A DNA stretch of 64,000 nucleotides from JANOZM01 sp031429355 (GCA_031429355.1 JANOZM010000017.1:1-64000); one strand, 5' to 3'. Shown: positions 52,852 through 61,841, counted from the stretch's first letter. A program made the numbers and translations. The notes: generated by a model not told the origin, from the sequence alone.

Positions 52852-53613
52852 TTAAGACGCTTTCTCGGTAACAGGCTTTAACCGAGCCGCAGCACCCGGC
52901 CCTAAATAAGCCTCAATTACCGCATTGTCTTGCGTTACCTCATTGGGTAAACCTTGAGCAATTAAACGCCCTTGGGACAACACCCATACATGCTGTGCCA
53001 AGTTCATTACCGCTTGCATGACGTGCTCGATCATTAACACCGTGACGCCAGATTGTGCAATCGATCGCACGACGGGAATCATCTCCGTAATTTCTTGTGG
53101 ATTAAGTCCCGCCAGTACTTCATCCAGTAATAACAATGTGGGTTCGGTGGCAAGCGCTCTTGCTAACTCTAAGCGCTTACGTCCGGCAACCGTTAACTCA
53201 CCGGCAGGTTGATCTAATTGCGCGGCTAAGCCAACTTGATGAGCTATTGCCTCACCGGCAGCTAAAGCGGCTGAACGAGACGCGTGTTTTAAATGAGCGC
53301 CCACTGCAATGTTTTCGCGCACAGTTTGACCGGCAAAAGGCTGAACAATTTGAAACGTGCGCGCTAAGCCTAAGCTGGCGTTAACGTGGGGTTCATTGCG
53401 CGAAATATCTTTGCCATCGAAAACGATTGAGCCGCGATCGGCCTTATGAAAGCCCGACATCAACGCAAACAGCGTTGTCTTACCCGCACCGTTTGGGCCG
53501 ATTAATGCAGTCAAACTATTGCGCGGAACTTCGAGGCTCACATCTTGGACAGCGGCTAGGCCTCCAAACGATTTAGAGACACCAACCAGCGTTAAAATTG
53601 AACTAGTGCTCAT
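52852..53613 (-). CDS. livG: Branched-chain-type ABC transporter ATPase LivG
   Basis: A 253-residue ATPase with Walker A GPNGAGKTT, the variant signature LTVAGRKRLELARAL in place of LSGGQ (typical of this LivG branch) and Walker B LLLLDEVLAGLNPQE. The ATG at 53613 overlaps the livM TGA (ATGA), deciding the start over a longer version. Its long C-terminal segment VWVLSQGRLIAQGLPNEVTQ is LivG-like. Confidence 0.93.
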   Translation of the reverse strand: MSTSSILTLVGVSKSFGGLAAVQDVSLEVPRNSLTALIGPNGAGKTTLFALMSGFHKADRGSIVFDGKDISRNEPHVNASLGLARTFQIVQPFAGQTVRENIAVGAHLKHASRSAALAAGEAIAHQVGLAAQLDQPAGELTVAGRKRLELARALATEPTLLLLDEVLAGLNPQEITEMIPVVRSIAQSGVTVLMIEHVMQAVMNLAQHVWVLSQGRLIAQGLPNEVTQDNAVIEAYLGPGAAARLKPVTEKAS

Positions 53614-54581
53614 GGCGCGTCGCGCCCAAAAAACTTGCGTATTGATTGACCCCAACCGGCAATACCGCGCGGCGCAAACATCACCACAAAAATTAACACT
53701 AAACCATAAATCACCATATTGAGGCCTGGCAAATTGCCAAACAAATTACGGGTAAGGTCGCCTAACAAATGCAGGCCAAATGCACCAACTACTGGCCCCC
53801 ATAAGGTGCCAATACCGCCGACAATGGCGCCGACCAAAGCTTCTACCGATGTCGCTGGGCCAAACGCAATGGCCGGATCAATGTATTGAAATACTTGCAG
53901 ATAGAAGGTGCCAGCTACGCCCATAAACGCCCCTGAAAGCGCGATTGCGATTAGCTTTACACGAGTCGGATTAACACCGACGGCGCGTGCTGCATCTTCG
54001 TTATCGCGCACCGCTTGAAGGTAGGCACCAAGGCGCGAGTTTTTTAAATACCAAGTGGTTAGCAAAGCCAACAATACAAACGCCAAAATAAATAACGCGA
54101 AACCTTTACGCGAACTAAATTGCATAAAAGCGGCGCCCTCCCGTAGCGGCAACATGAGGCCCACACCAGCCCCGGTCCAAGGCACCGATAGGGCCACAAT
54201 ACGAAACACCTCGGCAAAGGCCAAGGTCACTAAAGCAAAGTACGAACCCTTTAGACCGTAGCGAAACGACAAAGCACCAACAAAGAAACCAACCATTGCA
54301 CTAACGGCCGCTGCAATGGGTAAAGCCAACCAAGCCGATAACCCCCATTGCATTTGTGCAATTGCGTGAACGTAAGCGCCTGTGCCAAAAAACAATGCAT
54401 GGCCAAATGAAAACTGCCCACCATAGCCCGCCAAAATATTCCAGGCTTGAGACAACAATGCTGCGTACAAGGCCATCATAATAAAGTTATCAATGACCCC
54501 CGATTTACTAAAAGCCAAAGCACCCAACACCACAGCCGCAAACAAAACAATTGAAACTAAATCGCGTTTTGCGGTAGTCAC
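53610..54581 (-). CDS. livM: Branched-chain-type ABC transporter permease LivM
   Basis: A 323-residue inner-membrane permease of the LivM type, with about nine hydrophobic segments and LSQAWNILAGYGGQFSFGHALFFGTGAYVHA, the classical LivM stretch. The EAA-like loop DNEDAARAVGVNPTRVKLIA contacts the ATPase. It starts with GTG in a GTGA overlap with livH. Confidence 0.93.
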   Translation of the reverse strand: MTTAKRDLVSIVLFAAVVLGALAFSKSGVIDNFIMMALYAALLSQAWNILAGYGGQFSFGHALFFGTGAYVHAIAQMQWGLSAWLALPIAAAVSAMVGFFVGALSFRYGLKGSYFALVTLAFAEVFRIVALSVPWTGAGVGLMLPLREGAAFMQFSSRKGFALFILAFVLLALLTTWYLKNSRLGAYLQAVRDNEDAARAVGVNPTRVKLIAIALSGAFMGVAGTFYLQVFQYIDPAIAFGPATSVEALVGAIVGGIGTLWGPVVGAFGLHLLGDLTRNLFGNLPGLNMVIYGLVLIFVVMFAPRGIAGWGQSIRKFFGRDAP

Positions 54582-55462
54582 GCGCGGGCTCCAAATAAGC
54601 CTTGTGGGCGAAACAACAAAACTAAAATAAAAATTAAAAAGATACCAATTTGCCCAAGCGATTCACCTAAAAACAGCCCGCCCAATGATTCGACAATGCC
54701 AATAATAAAACCACCCAGCAATGCCCCAACAAAACTGCCCATGCCGCCTAAAACAACGATAGTAAAGGCGACCAAAACAAAGCCACCGCCGACTTGCGGG
54801 TTAACGTAATAGGCTGGCATTAAAAAGCAGGCGGCTGCACCTAAACAAGCCAAACCAATTGCGAAGCTCATGGCATACACATGCTCAACATTAATGCCCA
54901 TTAACTTTGCACCATGCTTTTCTTTAGCTACCGCGCGAATTGCGCGACCTAAGTCGGTTTTGGCCACAATTAACAACAACACCGCTGAGACAACCAAGGC
55001 GCCGGCGAATGCAATTAGTTTAGGCAACGAAATCATGGCCTGCGCGATGCCGATAGAAATTGGAATGGTTGTAAGCGTGTAAGCCGTGTCGATTGAGCGT
55101 GTATCCGATTTGAAAACTAACAAGGCTAAATTTTCCATCACAATCGAAATACCCAAAGTGACCAATAGAATATTTTCGTCTTTGCCATGGCTTGCACGAT
55201 TAATAATGACACGTTGCAAAAAGTAGCCCAAACAAAACATCACCGGCACAACAATGGGTAGCGCTAAATAAGGATCAATGCCCAATTGCGTTTTAAGCCA
55301 ATATACGCCGTACAACGCCACCATTAACGAAGCACCATGTGCAAAGTTAATGATGTGCAGTACACCGTAAATTAGCGTTAGACCCAAAGCAATTAGTGCA
55401 TACACCGCACCGGTCGTTAAGCCGTTAAGCAACGAGGGAAAAAGAATTGATAGATCAAACAC
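54578..55462 (-). CDS. livH: Branched-chain-type ABC transporter permease LivH
   Basis: A 294-residue permease with about eight hydrophobic segments. LLNGLTTGAVYALIALGLTLIYGVLHIINFAHGAS is the LivH N-terminal signature and AVAKEKHGAKLMGINVEHVYAM the EAA-like loop. It follows the binding-protein gene by 26 bp. Confidence 0.93.
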   Translation of the reverse strand: MFDLSILFPSLLNGLTTGAVYALIALGLTLIYGVLHIINFAHGASLMVALYGVYWLKTQLGIDPYLALPIVVPVMFCLGYFLQRVIINRASHGKDENILLVTLGISIVMENLALLVFKSDTRSIDTAYTLTTIPISIGIAQAMISLPKLIAFAGALVVSAVLLLIVAKTDLGRAIRAVAKEKHGAKLMGINVEHVYAMSFAIGLACLGAAACFLMPAYYVNPQVGGGFVLVAFTIVVLGGMGSFVGALLGGFIIGIVESLGGLFLGESLGQIGIFLIFILVLLFRPQGLFGARA

Positions 55463-55488
55463 GACGCGTGCTTTTTACAAAGCGCTTT

Positions 55489-56691
55489 TTAAGCCTTTAA
55501 CGGAAAAATAGGCTCAATTTCACGATAGTCGCGCGGCACAATTACTTTAATGTCGCCCTTGCTCACTTGCGTCATCAGCGGCTGCGCGCCTTCGTTTTGA
55601 CCATTTACAAATTTAGTCGGACCATAGGGCATAAAGTGATCAGCAAAGGTACTGGTTTCTAAGGCAGCAATAATTGCTGCACGGTCTGCCGACTTTGCAC
55701 GCTCTATCGAATCTATTAATAGGCGCGTGGCTGTGTAGGTGTTAAAAATTTCATAACTAAAGAACAAGCCCTTGGCTTCAACGCGTTTTTTCAAATCGAG
55801 GGCACGCTTGTCTTTTGGATTAAACCAGTGGTTGCAATCGATAATGCCGTTTGCCGCTTCGGGAAATTCTTTTACAAACTTATAGCTTGATGCAGCGCCG
55901 CCTAGTACCGAGTAAATGGCCTTTGGCGTTACTTTTTGCTGCTGCATAGTACGCACCAGTAAAGCGTATTCGTTGTAGTAGTTTGCGGGAATAACGATAT
56001 CGGGGTTTACCGCTTTAATACGCAAAACAATATTATTAAAATCGCGCGTTGGGTTCGCGTGTTTGATGACTTCTTTAACGTCGTAACCGTAGCCGGGCAA
56101 TTCGCGCGCTAACAAGTTTGCAGTCCCGGTTCCAAACAAAGACTCTTCATGAATAATCATGACGGTTTTAGCTGGCTTACCAGCAGCAGTATTTAAAACA
56201 TGTAAATTGGCAACAGCAACTTGGGCGCATTTGCGATAACCAGGACCAAACCTAAAAGTATTTTTTAAACCACGCTCTACAATTTGATCGGCAACACCAA
56301 TATCAACTACATGCGGTAGGTTGTATTTAGCGGCCGTTTGAGTGGTTGCTAAACAAATTGCCGATGCGAAAGCACCGACAACTGCGCTTACACCTGCTTC
56401 GTTCATTTTTTCGATTTCGGCTGAACCTGCTGCTGGCGTTGACTGTGCGTCGCCTAACATTGCTTCAATTTTTGCGCCGCCTAGGGATTTGATTCCACCC
56501 GCCTTGTTGGCATCTTCTATTGCCATCATTGCACCTTCGCGGCACTGCGAGCCCGAATAGGCCAGAGCGCCGGTAACCGGATGCAACACGCCAATTTTTA
56601 TTGTTTTCGGTTGAGCACGACCAATTACAGGAACAGCAAATACAGAACCGGCAGCAGCGGCACGACCTACAAACTGACGACGACTAGTCAT
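55489..56691 (-). CDS. LIV-type periplasmic substrate-binding protein, Tat signal
   Basis: A 400-residue Peripla_BP_6 protein. The N-terminus SRRQFVGRAAAAGSVFAVPVIGRAQ is a twin-arginine signal. Mature-domain signatures are IKIGVLHPVTGALAYSG and GAMMAIEDANKAGG, with VVGAFASAICLATTQTAAKY and GYRKCAQVAVANL in the lobes. The set of relatives with this GYRKC segment usually binds amide or urea-type ligands (FmdD/AmiC/UrtA-like) rather than leucine, but the ligand here is not established. First transport gene of the operon, 23 bp after the gntR gene. Confidence 0.85.
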   Translation of the reverse strand: MTSRRQFVGRAAAAGSVFAVPVIGRAQPKTIKIGVLHPVTGALAYSGSQCREGAMMAIEDANKAGGIKSLGGAKIEAMLGDAQSTPAAGSAEIEKMNEAGVSAVVGAFASAICLATTQTAAKYNLPHVVDIGVADQIVERGLKNTFRFGPGYRKCAQVAVANLHVLNTAAGKPAKTVMIIHEESLFGTGTANLLARELPGYGYDVKEVIKHANPTRDFNNIVLRIKAVNPDIVIPANYYNEYALLVRTMQQQKVTPKAIYSVLGGAASSYKFVKEFPEAANGIIDCNHWFNPKDKRALDLKKRVEAKGLFFSYEIFNTYTATRLLIDSIERAKSADRAAIIAALETSTFADHFMPYGPTKFVNGQNEGAQPLMTQVSKGDIKVIVPRDYREIEPIFPLKA

Positions 56692-56714
56692 AATAATTTT
56701 CCTTTGGTTTATTT

Positions 56715-57530
56715 TTAAGTATCCACTGCTTCTGATTCAGTCACCCAAACCTTGGCATCAATATTTCCAACCCGCGATAAATGCATCACATATTCATACC
56801 GATCGGGCCGATACAACCCATGCAACCACTGCACAGGCTTATTTTGACGATCAAAAATTAATCGTTTTACAGCTAACAACGCGGTACCCACCGCTACCTC
56901 TAAATGTTCGGCAGTAGCAACGTCGGCCAATTGCGCCGAAATAGTTTGCTCGGCGCGGCCTACTTGAATACCCGATTCTTCTAACAACACTAAAATTGGT
57001 TTTTGGGCTAACTCGCGTTTACCAAAACGGGCCATTTTTGCCGGTACAAAAGTGGTGATTAATGAAAGCGGCCCATCGGGAATGCTACGCACGCGCACCG
57101 CCTTTTGCACTAATTCGGTTGCTGGCAAATTAAGCGCGGCACTTACATCAGGTGTTGCATTGATCGTTTGAACATCAATTACTTTTACGCGCGTTCGCAA
57201 ACCCACCATTACGAGATTTTCAAGCAAGCCTGTGAGCTTGCCGCCTAGTTTTTTAGAACCTTCGGTGTTAGCTTTGGTGGCTACTATTGGCTGAATCGGT
57301 CGTGTACCGCGCCCTGCCTCGCGAGAGATAAGCCCTTCGGCTTGTAGTTGCCCAAGCGCTTTTCGAACGGTAACGCGCGCTACCTGAAAGCGTTGTTGCA
57401 AAACCGTTTCGCTTGGCAAGCCTGCAGCAAATACCCCAGCTAGCAATTGCTCACGCAGCACCAAGTAGACCTGATGATACTTAGGTACCACGGCATGGCT
57501 GAGGATTGGTGATAGTAGAGGCGCGCCCAT
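56715..57530 (-). CDS. GntR/HutC-family transcriptional regulator
   Basis: A 271-residue regulator: N-terminal winged helix (about residues 15-75, ETVLQQRFQVARVTVRKALGQL-QAEGLI) and a C-terminal UTRA ligand domain (ending NKPVQWLHGLYRPDRYEYVMHL). UTRA domains sense small molecules such as urocanate or sugar phosphates. ATG 57530 is preferred; a TTG five codons upstream would place the start inside the operator. Being first in the operon, it probably controls itself and the downstream importer and enzymes. Confidence 0.9.
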   Translation of the reverse strand: MGAPLLSPILSHAVVPKYHQVYLVLREQLLAGVFAAGLPSETVLQQRFQVARVTVRKALGQLQAEGLISREAGRGTRPIQPIVATKANTEGSKKLGGKLTGLLENLVMVGLRTRVKVIDVQTINATPDVSAALNLPATELVQKAVRVRSIPDGPLSLITTFVPAKMARFGKRELAQKPILVLLEESGIQVGRAEQTISAQLADVATAEHLEVAVGTALLAVKRLIFDRQNKPVQWLHGLYRPDRYEYVMHLSRVGNIDAKVWVTESEAVDT

Positions 57531-57547
57531 CGCGGTATGCTGCAACG

Positions 57548-57571
57548 GTTCTATTGTCCTGTCAATAGAAC
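57548..57571 (-). promoter_or_regulatory. Probable GntR operator upstream of the catabolic operon
   Basis: GTTCTATTG (57548-57556) and CAATAGAAC (57563-57571) are perfect 9-bp inverted repeats with a 6-bp spacer, ending 18 bp upstream of the regulator's ATG. Position, symmetry and the adjacent HutC-type gene point to autoregulation. Confidence 0.65.
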
Positions 57572-57736
57572 AATTTCATTCGAAATGTGGCGGTTAATAG
57601 ATCCGTCTTACTGGCCGAAACTAGACAGCCCACCCTTAAACCCGCGATGCCAGAGTGCGTCGAGAAATTTTACTAAAAAAGTGAAAAAATTCCTTTGAAT
57701 TTTTGTGCCCCTTGTTAATCAAATACTTAGCGAACG

Positions 57737-57752
57737 AGGCATGAACATTGCT
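57737..57752 (+). promoter_or_regulatory. Candidate sigma-54 promoter of the PEP-CTERM gene
   Basis: AGGCATGAACATTGCT has the obligatory GG-N10-GC spacing and matches TGGCACG-N4-TTGCT at ten of twelve positions. Start of transcription would be near 57764, giving a leader of about 140 nt. PEP-CTERM genes are often controlled by the PrsK/PrsR system with sigma-54, so the match has biological context. Confidence 0.5.
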
Positions 57753-57905
57753 ACTATTTAAAGCAACACTCTTTTTTGCTGGTCGCTCTGTGACTGGTGC
57801 GTCTTGAGAACTTTAACGCAATGTGGATGAATCAATCGTTTTTCATCTTTGAACCACAGCGGTAAAAAACTTTCCTTAACTGTTACTCATTCTAGGTAGA
57901 AGATC

Positions 57906-58499
57906 ATGAAATTGAACTCGCTGTTTGCACCACTTGTGGCTGTTTTTGGGTTGTTGTGCGCTTTACCCGCAAATGCGGCTGTAATTCTGTTTCAAGGCAC
58001 TTTTGCTCCCGAAGCAACTGGAGCGACAGGTAACGGCGCTTTGAGCCTGCGATACGACGATATTGCTCGTACTTTAGCAATCAATGCGACTTGGCAAGGG
58101 CTGTCCGGAAATACAACGACAGCACATATTCATTGTTGCACCGCGGTGGCTCGCACGGGTACGGCCGGCGTAGCGTTGGCCCAAGCCGGAATATTGCCAG
58201 GATTTCCGTTAGGCGCGCAAAGTGGAAGCTACATTAGTTTGATCGACCTTTCACTTACAAGTCAGTATTCCGCTGCGTTTATTACGGCCAGTGGAGGGAC
58301 TACACAAGGCGCGGAATCACGCCTAATTGGGAACTTAGCTTCCGGTAACGCTTACTTTAATATTCACAGTTCAACGTTTGGAGGCGGTGAAATTAGAGCT
58401 TTTGTTTCACGCGTGCCGTTGCCTGGCTCACTCGCTTTGATATTGGTTGGCGCAGCGGGAGTATTTTTAGCGAGCAGGAAGAAGGCCTTTGGCATTTAG
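57906..58499 (+). CDS. CHRD-domain PEP-CTERM protein
   Basis: A 197-residue exported protein. Signal peptide ends near ANA-AVIL. The CHRD domain (about 28-165) has AHIHCCTA and YFNIHSSTFGGGEIRAF, the histidine-containing hallmarks. The C-terminus VPLPGSLALILVGAAGVFLASRKKAFG is an exosortase sorting signal with VPLP in place of VPEP, a hydrophobic helix and a basic end. It should be processed by an exosortase elsewhere in the genome, linking to exopolysaccharide/biofilm surface proteins. Start ATG 57906. Confidence 0.85.
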   Translation: MKLNSLFAPLVAVFGLLCALPANAAVILFQGTFAPEATGATGNGALSLRYDDIARTLAINATWQGLSGNTTTAHIHCCTAVARTGTAGVALAQAGILPGFPLGAQSGSYISLIDLSLTSQYSAAFITASGGTTQGAESRLIGNLASGNAYFNIHSSTFGGGEIRAFVSRVPLPGSLALILVGAAGVFLASRKKAFGI

Positions 58500-58615
58500 T
58501 TGCTAAGGGTTTTTGGCGGCACTGTTTAAACGACGGGGTCGCCTTTTAGTGCTTGACCAAGCGCCGGTTGAAAGATCGGCTTATTATTTTGTTACCGTAG
58601 AATTTACGTTTCAAT

Positions 58616-59521
58616 CTAACTACGCTTCGTATGCTCGCGAGTCTCGCTAATAAATTCCAGAGCTTCTGCCTTAATCGTGGTGCCACGCCGCCAAACAAGG
58701 CCAACGTCGATCGTGTCCACTGCATCTCGAAGGGGCCTTACATCAACGTGCTCCGCATCCAGAGTCCAAGGGCGATACAGAAAATCGGGTAACACCGCTA
58801 TCCCGGCACCTTGGCCGACTAAAGAGCGAACAGCCTCCAAAGAGCTGGTGCTCATGAGTACCTTAGGCTTTAACCGATAGCGTTGCCAAACCATTTGCAT
58901 TTGCACCGACATTCGATCAGCGTCTAACTCGATCAATTCGTACGCCGCACACTCCGCTAGTGTTAACTCCTCTTTTGCAGCTAAGGGGTGGTTTGCCGAC
59001 ATCCAGACTTGATTGGGTGATCGCAAAAGTGTTTCAGAAACCAAGGCCTGTCGATCCTCCAACATACTAGACAGCATAATGGCAACGTCGACTTCACCGT
59101 TGATGAGTAAATGTTCTAAAAAATCAGGTCGTTCTTCGATTAGCTTTAATTTGACATTCGGGCAGCTGCGCCGAAACCGAGCGACCAATTCCGACAAGTA
59201 GTAGCCTGCCACCAAACTGGAAACGCCTATTGCGAGTTCGCCATCTAGTAATTTTGGTACTTCTTTTTGCAAGTTGGTTGCGTCGGCAACCGCCGATAAA
59301 ACTTTTCGTGCGCTGGCTAAAAAGCGGTGTCCATCGGGGGTGAGCAACATGCCCTTAGCCGTTCGCTCAAATAGCTTGAGCCTAAGCTCTTCTTCTAGTT
59401 CTTGAATACTTTTGGTAATTGCAGATTGGGCGATGTTAACCATGCGAGCGGCCGACGCAACCGAGTTTGATTCGGCGACCGCAATGAAGTAGCGAAATTG
59501 GCGAAGCGTTACGTTACGCAT
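58616..59521 (-). CDS. LysR-family transcriptional regulator
   Basis: A 301-residue LysR regulator with an N-terminal winged helix (LRQFRYFIAVAESNSVASAARMVNIAQSAITKSIQELEEEL) and a C-terminal effector domain (GELAIGVSSLVAGYYLSELV onward). The gene follows the SDR by 12 bp in the same direction, so it may be co-transcribed. The effector is unknown. Confidence 0.9.
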   Translation of the reverse strand: MRNVTLRQFRYFIAVAESNSVASAARMVNIAQSAITKSIQELEEELRLKLFERTAKGMLLTPDGHRFLASARKVLSAVADATNLQKEVPKLLDGELAIGVSSLVAGYYLSELVARFRRSCPNVKLKLIEERPDFLEHLLINGEVDVAIMLSSMLEDRQALVSETLLRSPNQVWMSANHPLAAKEELTLAECAAYELIELDADRMSVQMQMVWQRYRLKPKVLMSTSSLEAVRSLVGQGAGIAVLPDFLYRPWTLDAEHVDVRPLRDAVDTIDVGLVWRRGTTIKAEALEFISETREHTKRS

Positions 59522-59533
59522 AACCGAGGCCGA

Positions 59534-60295
59534 TTATTCAGCGTCTCTGACGTCAGCAATTACTTGCTTTCCAAAAGTTTTGCGCGCAATGTAGGCGATA
59601 ATTTTAGCGGCGGCTACATCGGGTGAATCTAACATTCCTTTGTCCTTTAGGTCTTGGAAGTTCTGTCGACTGGAAAACGCTTCCGGTGAGGCGCTACGCA
59701 ATTGAATCTGCATATCAGTATCAATGACCCCTGGAGCAAGTGAACACACTCGTGCTGGATGCTGCATTTCCTGCTGCTCCATTTCAATCGCTCTGGTGAA
59801 ATGATCCATACCCGCTTTAATCGCACAATAGGAAGTCGATCCAGCCATAGCGCGGCGACCAAGCCCCGAGGATATATTTACGATCGATTTGGGGATGCTT
59901 GCAGATTGTATTGCGCGTAAGAAGGCGTTGCACAATAACAAAGGGGCAGTAAGCCCAACTTCAACAGCACGAATAATATCGACGTTAACCTGAGCACCCA
60001 AACTAGCAGGCTCGGCTAAGTAGGCGGCATTGTTAATCAAAGTAACGGAAGCAAATGGTGCTTGAGTCGATATAAGCTTCGTAGTTAAAAACCGCTCTAA
60101 CTGTTGGGCAATGTCTTGAGCGTCGGCTAAGTCCGCTTTCCATTGCACAACCGGGTATTTCACTTCCAGCGAAGCGAGCTCTGAACTTTGCTGCCGAGCA
60201 ATTCCAAGAACTTGATGACCTGCTGTTGCTAATTGCTTAGCAATTGCTTGCCCAAGCCCTCGCGAACTACCAGTAACAATATACAAATGTGTCAT
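59534..60295 (-). CDS. Short-chain dehydrogenase/reductase
   Basis: A 253-residue NAD(P)-dependent SDR. GSSRGLGQ near residue 8 is the cofactor loop, with NNAA near 90, catalytic serine in VNISSG, and YCAIKAG with catalytic tyrosine and lysine near 155. The closest subgroup by eye is sepiapterin/benzil reductase (YueD-like). It is the first of the SDR-lysR pair, after the ribosomal operon terminator. Substrate unknown. Confidence 0.88.
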   Translation of the reverse strand: MTHLYIVTGSSRGLGQAIAKQLATAGHQVLGIARQQSSELASLEVKYPVVQWKADLADAQDIAQQLERFLTTKLISTQAPFASVTLINNAAYLAEPASLGAQVNVDIIRAVEVGLTAPLLLCNAFLRAIQSASIPKSIVNISSGLGRRAMAGSTSYCAIKAGMDHFTRAIEMEQQEMQHPARVCSLAPGVIDTDMQIQLRSASPEAFSSRQNFQDLKDKGMLDSPDVAAAKIIAYIARKTFGKQVIADVRDAE

Positions 60296-60307
60296 AAATT
60301 TTATCCA

Positions 60308-60348
60308 TAAAAAAACCCGCCGAAAGCACGAGGCTACAGCGGGTTTTT
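60308..60348 (-). terminator. Terminator of the alpha ribosomal operon
   Basis: AAAACCCGC/GCGGGTTTT stem (60312-60320 and 60339-60347), with T-run on both sides, downstream of rplQ. On the minus strand the stem is followed by TTTTTTT. A second small hairpin AACACGA/TCGTGTT (60349-60371) lies immediately upstream of it. Confidence 0.85.
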
Positions 60349-60426
60349 AACACGAAACACTGTCTCGTGTTGAATCGATCTAAGCTAAATTTCTACAGTT
60401 TGAAGTTAAAGCTTTAAGTTTAAGAC

Positions 60427-60813
60427 TTAAATTTCTTTGGGTGCTTCAGTTACTTCAGGACGATCCATCAATTCCATAAAGGCCATTGGCGCATTGTCAC
60501 CTTGGCGAAAGCCAAACTTCAAAATGCGGGTATAGCCGCCAGGGCGCTTAGCAAAGCGTGGGCCTAGGTCGTTGAAGATTTTGCTAACCATATCGCGATC
60601 GCGCAAGCGATTGAACGCTAAGCGACGATTTGATAACGACGGGGTTTTGCCCAAATTGATTAATGGCTCTACAACACGGCGCAATTCCTTTGCTTTAGGC
60701 AAAGTAGTTTTAATTGCTTCGTGCAACAACAACGAGTTGCACATATTACGTAGCATTGCTTCGCGATGTGCGCTTGTGCGGTTTAGTTTCCGCAATCCAT
60801 TTCCGTGACGCAT
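60427..60813 (-). CDS. rplQ: 50S ribosomal protein L17
   Basis: A 128-residue ribosomal protein; MRHGNGLRKLNRTSAHREAM, with TLPKAKELRRVVEPLI and the C-terminal FGFRQGDNAPMAFMEL, is canonical bL17. Last gene of the alpha operon. Confidence 0.98.
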   Translation of the reverse strand: MRHGNGLRKLNRTSAHREAMLRNMCNSLLLHEAIKTTLPKAKELRRVVEPLINLGKTPSLSNRRLAFNRLRDRDMVSKIFNDLGPRFAKRPGGYTRILKFGFRQGDNAPMAFMELMDRPEVTEAPKEI

Positions 60814-60866
60814 ATTCTGCTCCTTCTTTCCGGTCGCTTGACTCTAGTTCAAACTGAACCGCCCGA

Positions 60867-61841
60867 TTACGGACGATCCAATCCAACTGGCGGCCAGTTC
60901 TCTAATTTCATTCCCAGCGTTAAGCCGCGTGAGGCCAAGACATCTTTAATTTCGTTCAGTGACTTGCGACCCAAGTTCGGGGTCTTCAACAATTCGTTTT
61001 CGGTACGCTGAATCAAATCGCCGATGTAGTAAATGTTTTCAGCTTTCAAGCAATTTGCAGAACGCACTGTGAGCTCTAAATCATCCACTGGACGCAACAA
61101 CGTTGGATCCATTTGTGGTTGACGTGGTTGCTCCAGAATTGGTTCAGCACCGCCTTCAAGCGCAGCAAATACACTGAGCTGTTCAACCAAAATACGCGCA
61201 GCATGACGAACACCTTCCTCAGGCGAAATCACACCGTTTGTTTCGATGTCTAAAATTAGACGATCAAGGTCGGTACGTTGCTCAACACGGGCGCTTTCAA
61301 CACTGTAGCTAACACGCTTAACAGGCGAGAACGAAGCATCTAGTACGATGCGGCCAATGGTTTTGCTCTCATTCATATTGCGCATGTTGCCTGGCACATA
61401 GCCGCGACCACGCTCAATTTTGATCTGCATATCCAACTTGCCACCATCAGTTAAGTTGGCAATCACCAATTCGGGATTGATTAACTCAACGTCATGGGGT
61501 AAATCGATATCTCCTGCATGCACGGGACCAGCACCTTCTTTACGCAAGGTTAAAAACACCTCGTCGCGGTTGTGCAACTTGAAGGTAACACCCTTCAAAT
61601 TCAGCAACAAATCAACCATGTCTTCACGGACACCGTCGATTGTAGAATACTCATGTACGACACCAGAGATTTGCACTTCGGTTGGGGCATAACCCACCAT
61701 CGAAGACAGCAAAACGCGGCGTAGTGCATTGCCCAAGGTATGGCCGTAGCCGCGCTCGAAGGGCTCCATAACCACGCGTGCGTGGTGAGCGCCAACTTGC
61801 TCGACATCGACAATCTTGGGTTTCAGCATTGATGTTTGCAT
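60867..61841 (-). CDS. rpoA: RNA polymerase alpha subunit
   Basis: A 324-residue alpha subunit. The N-terminal assembly domain has ERGYGHTLGNALRRVLLSSM; the C-terminal domain (about 245-324) has LELTVRSANCLKAENIYYIGDLIQRTENELLKTPNLGRKSLNEIK, which contacts UP elements and activators. The start at 61841 (MQTSMLKPK) could also be M5. Between rpsD and rplQ as usual. Confidence 0.98.
   Translation of the reverse strand: MQTSMLKPKIVDVEQVGAHHARVVMEPFERGYGHTLGNALRRVLLSSMVGYAPTEVQISGVVHEYSTIDGVREDMVDLLLNLKGVTFKLHNRDEVFLTLRKEGAGPVHAGDIDLPHDVELINPELVIANLTDGGKLDMQIKIERGRGYVPGNMRNMNESKTIGRIVLDASFSPVKRVSYSVESARVEQRTDLDRLILDIETNGVISPEEGVRHAARILVEQLSVFAALEGGAEPILEQPRQPQMDPTLLRPVDDLELTVRSANCLKAENIYYIGDLIQRTENELLKTPNLGRKSLNEIKDVLASRGLTLGMKLENWPPVGLDRP

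Larger units (their letters stand above)
57546..57905. other. Divergent intergenic region, gntR operon and CHRD gene
   Basis: About 360 bp between divergent genes. It holds the GntR operator, a sigma-54-like promoter and AT-rich DNA (around 57660-57720). No small ORF or RNA was supported. Confidence 0.6.

Noticed and set aside
60349..60371. Second terminator hairpin AACACGA/TCGTGTT after rplQ
   Set aside because: The stem is short and lacks its own T-run; the stronger hairpin next to it suffices.
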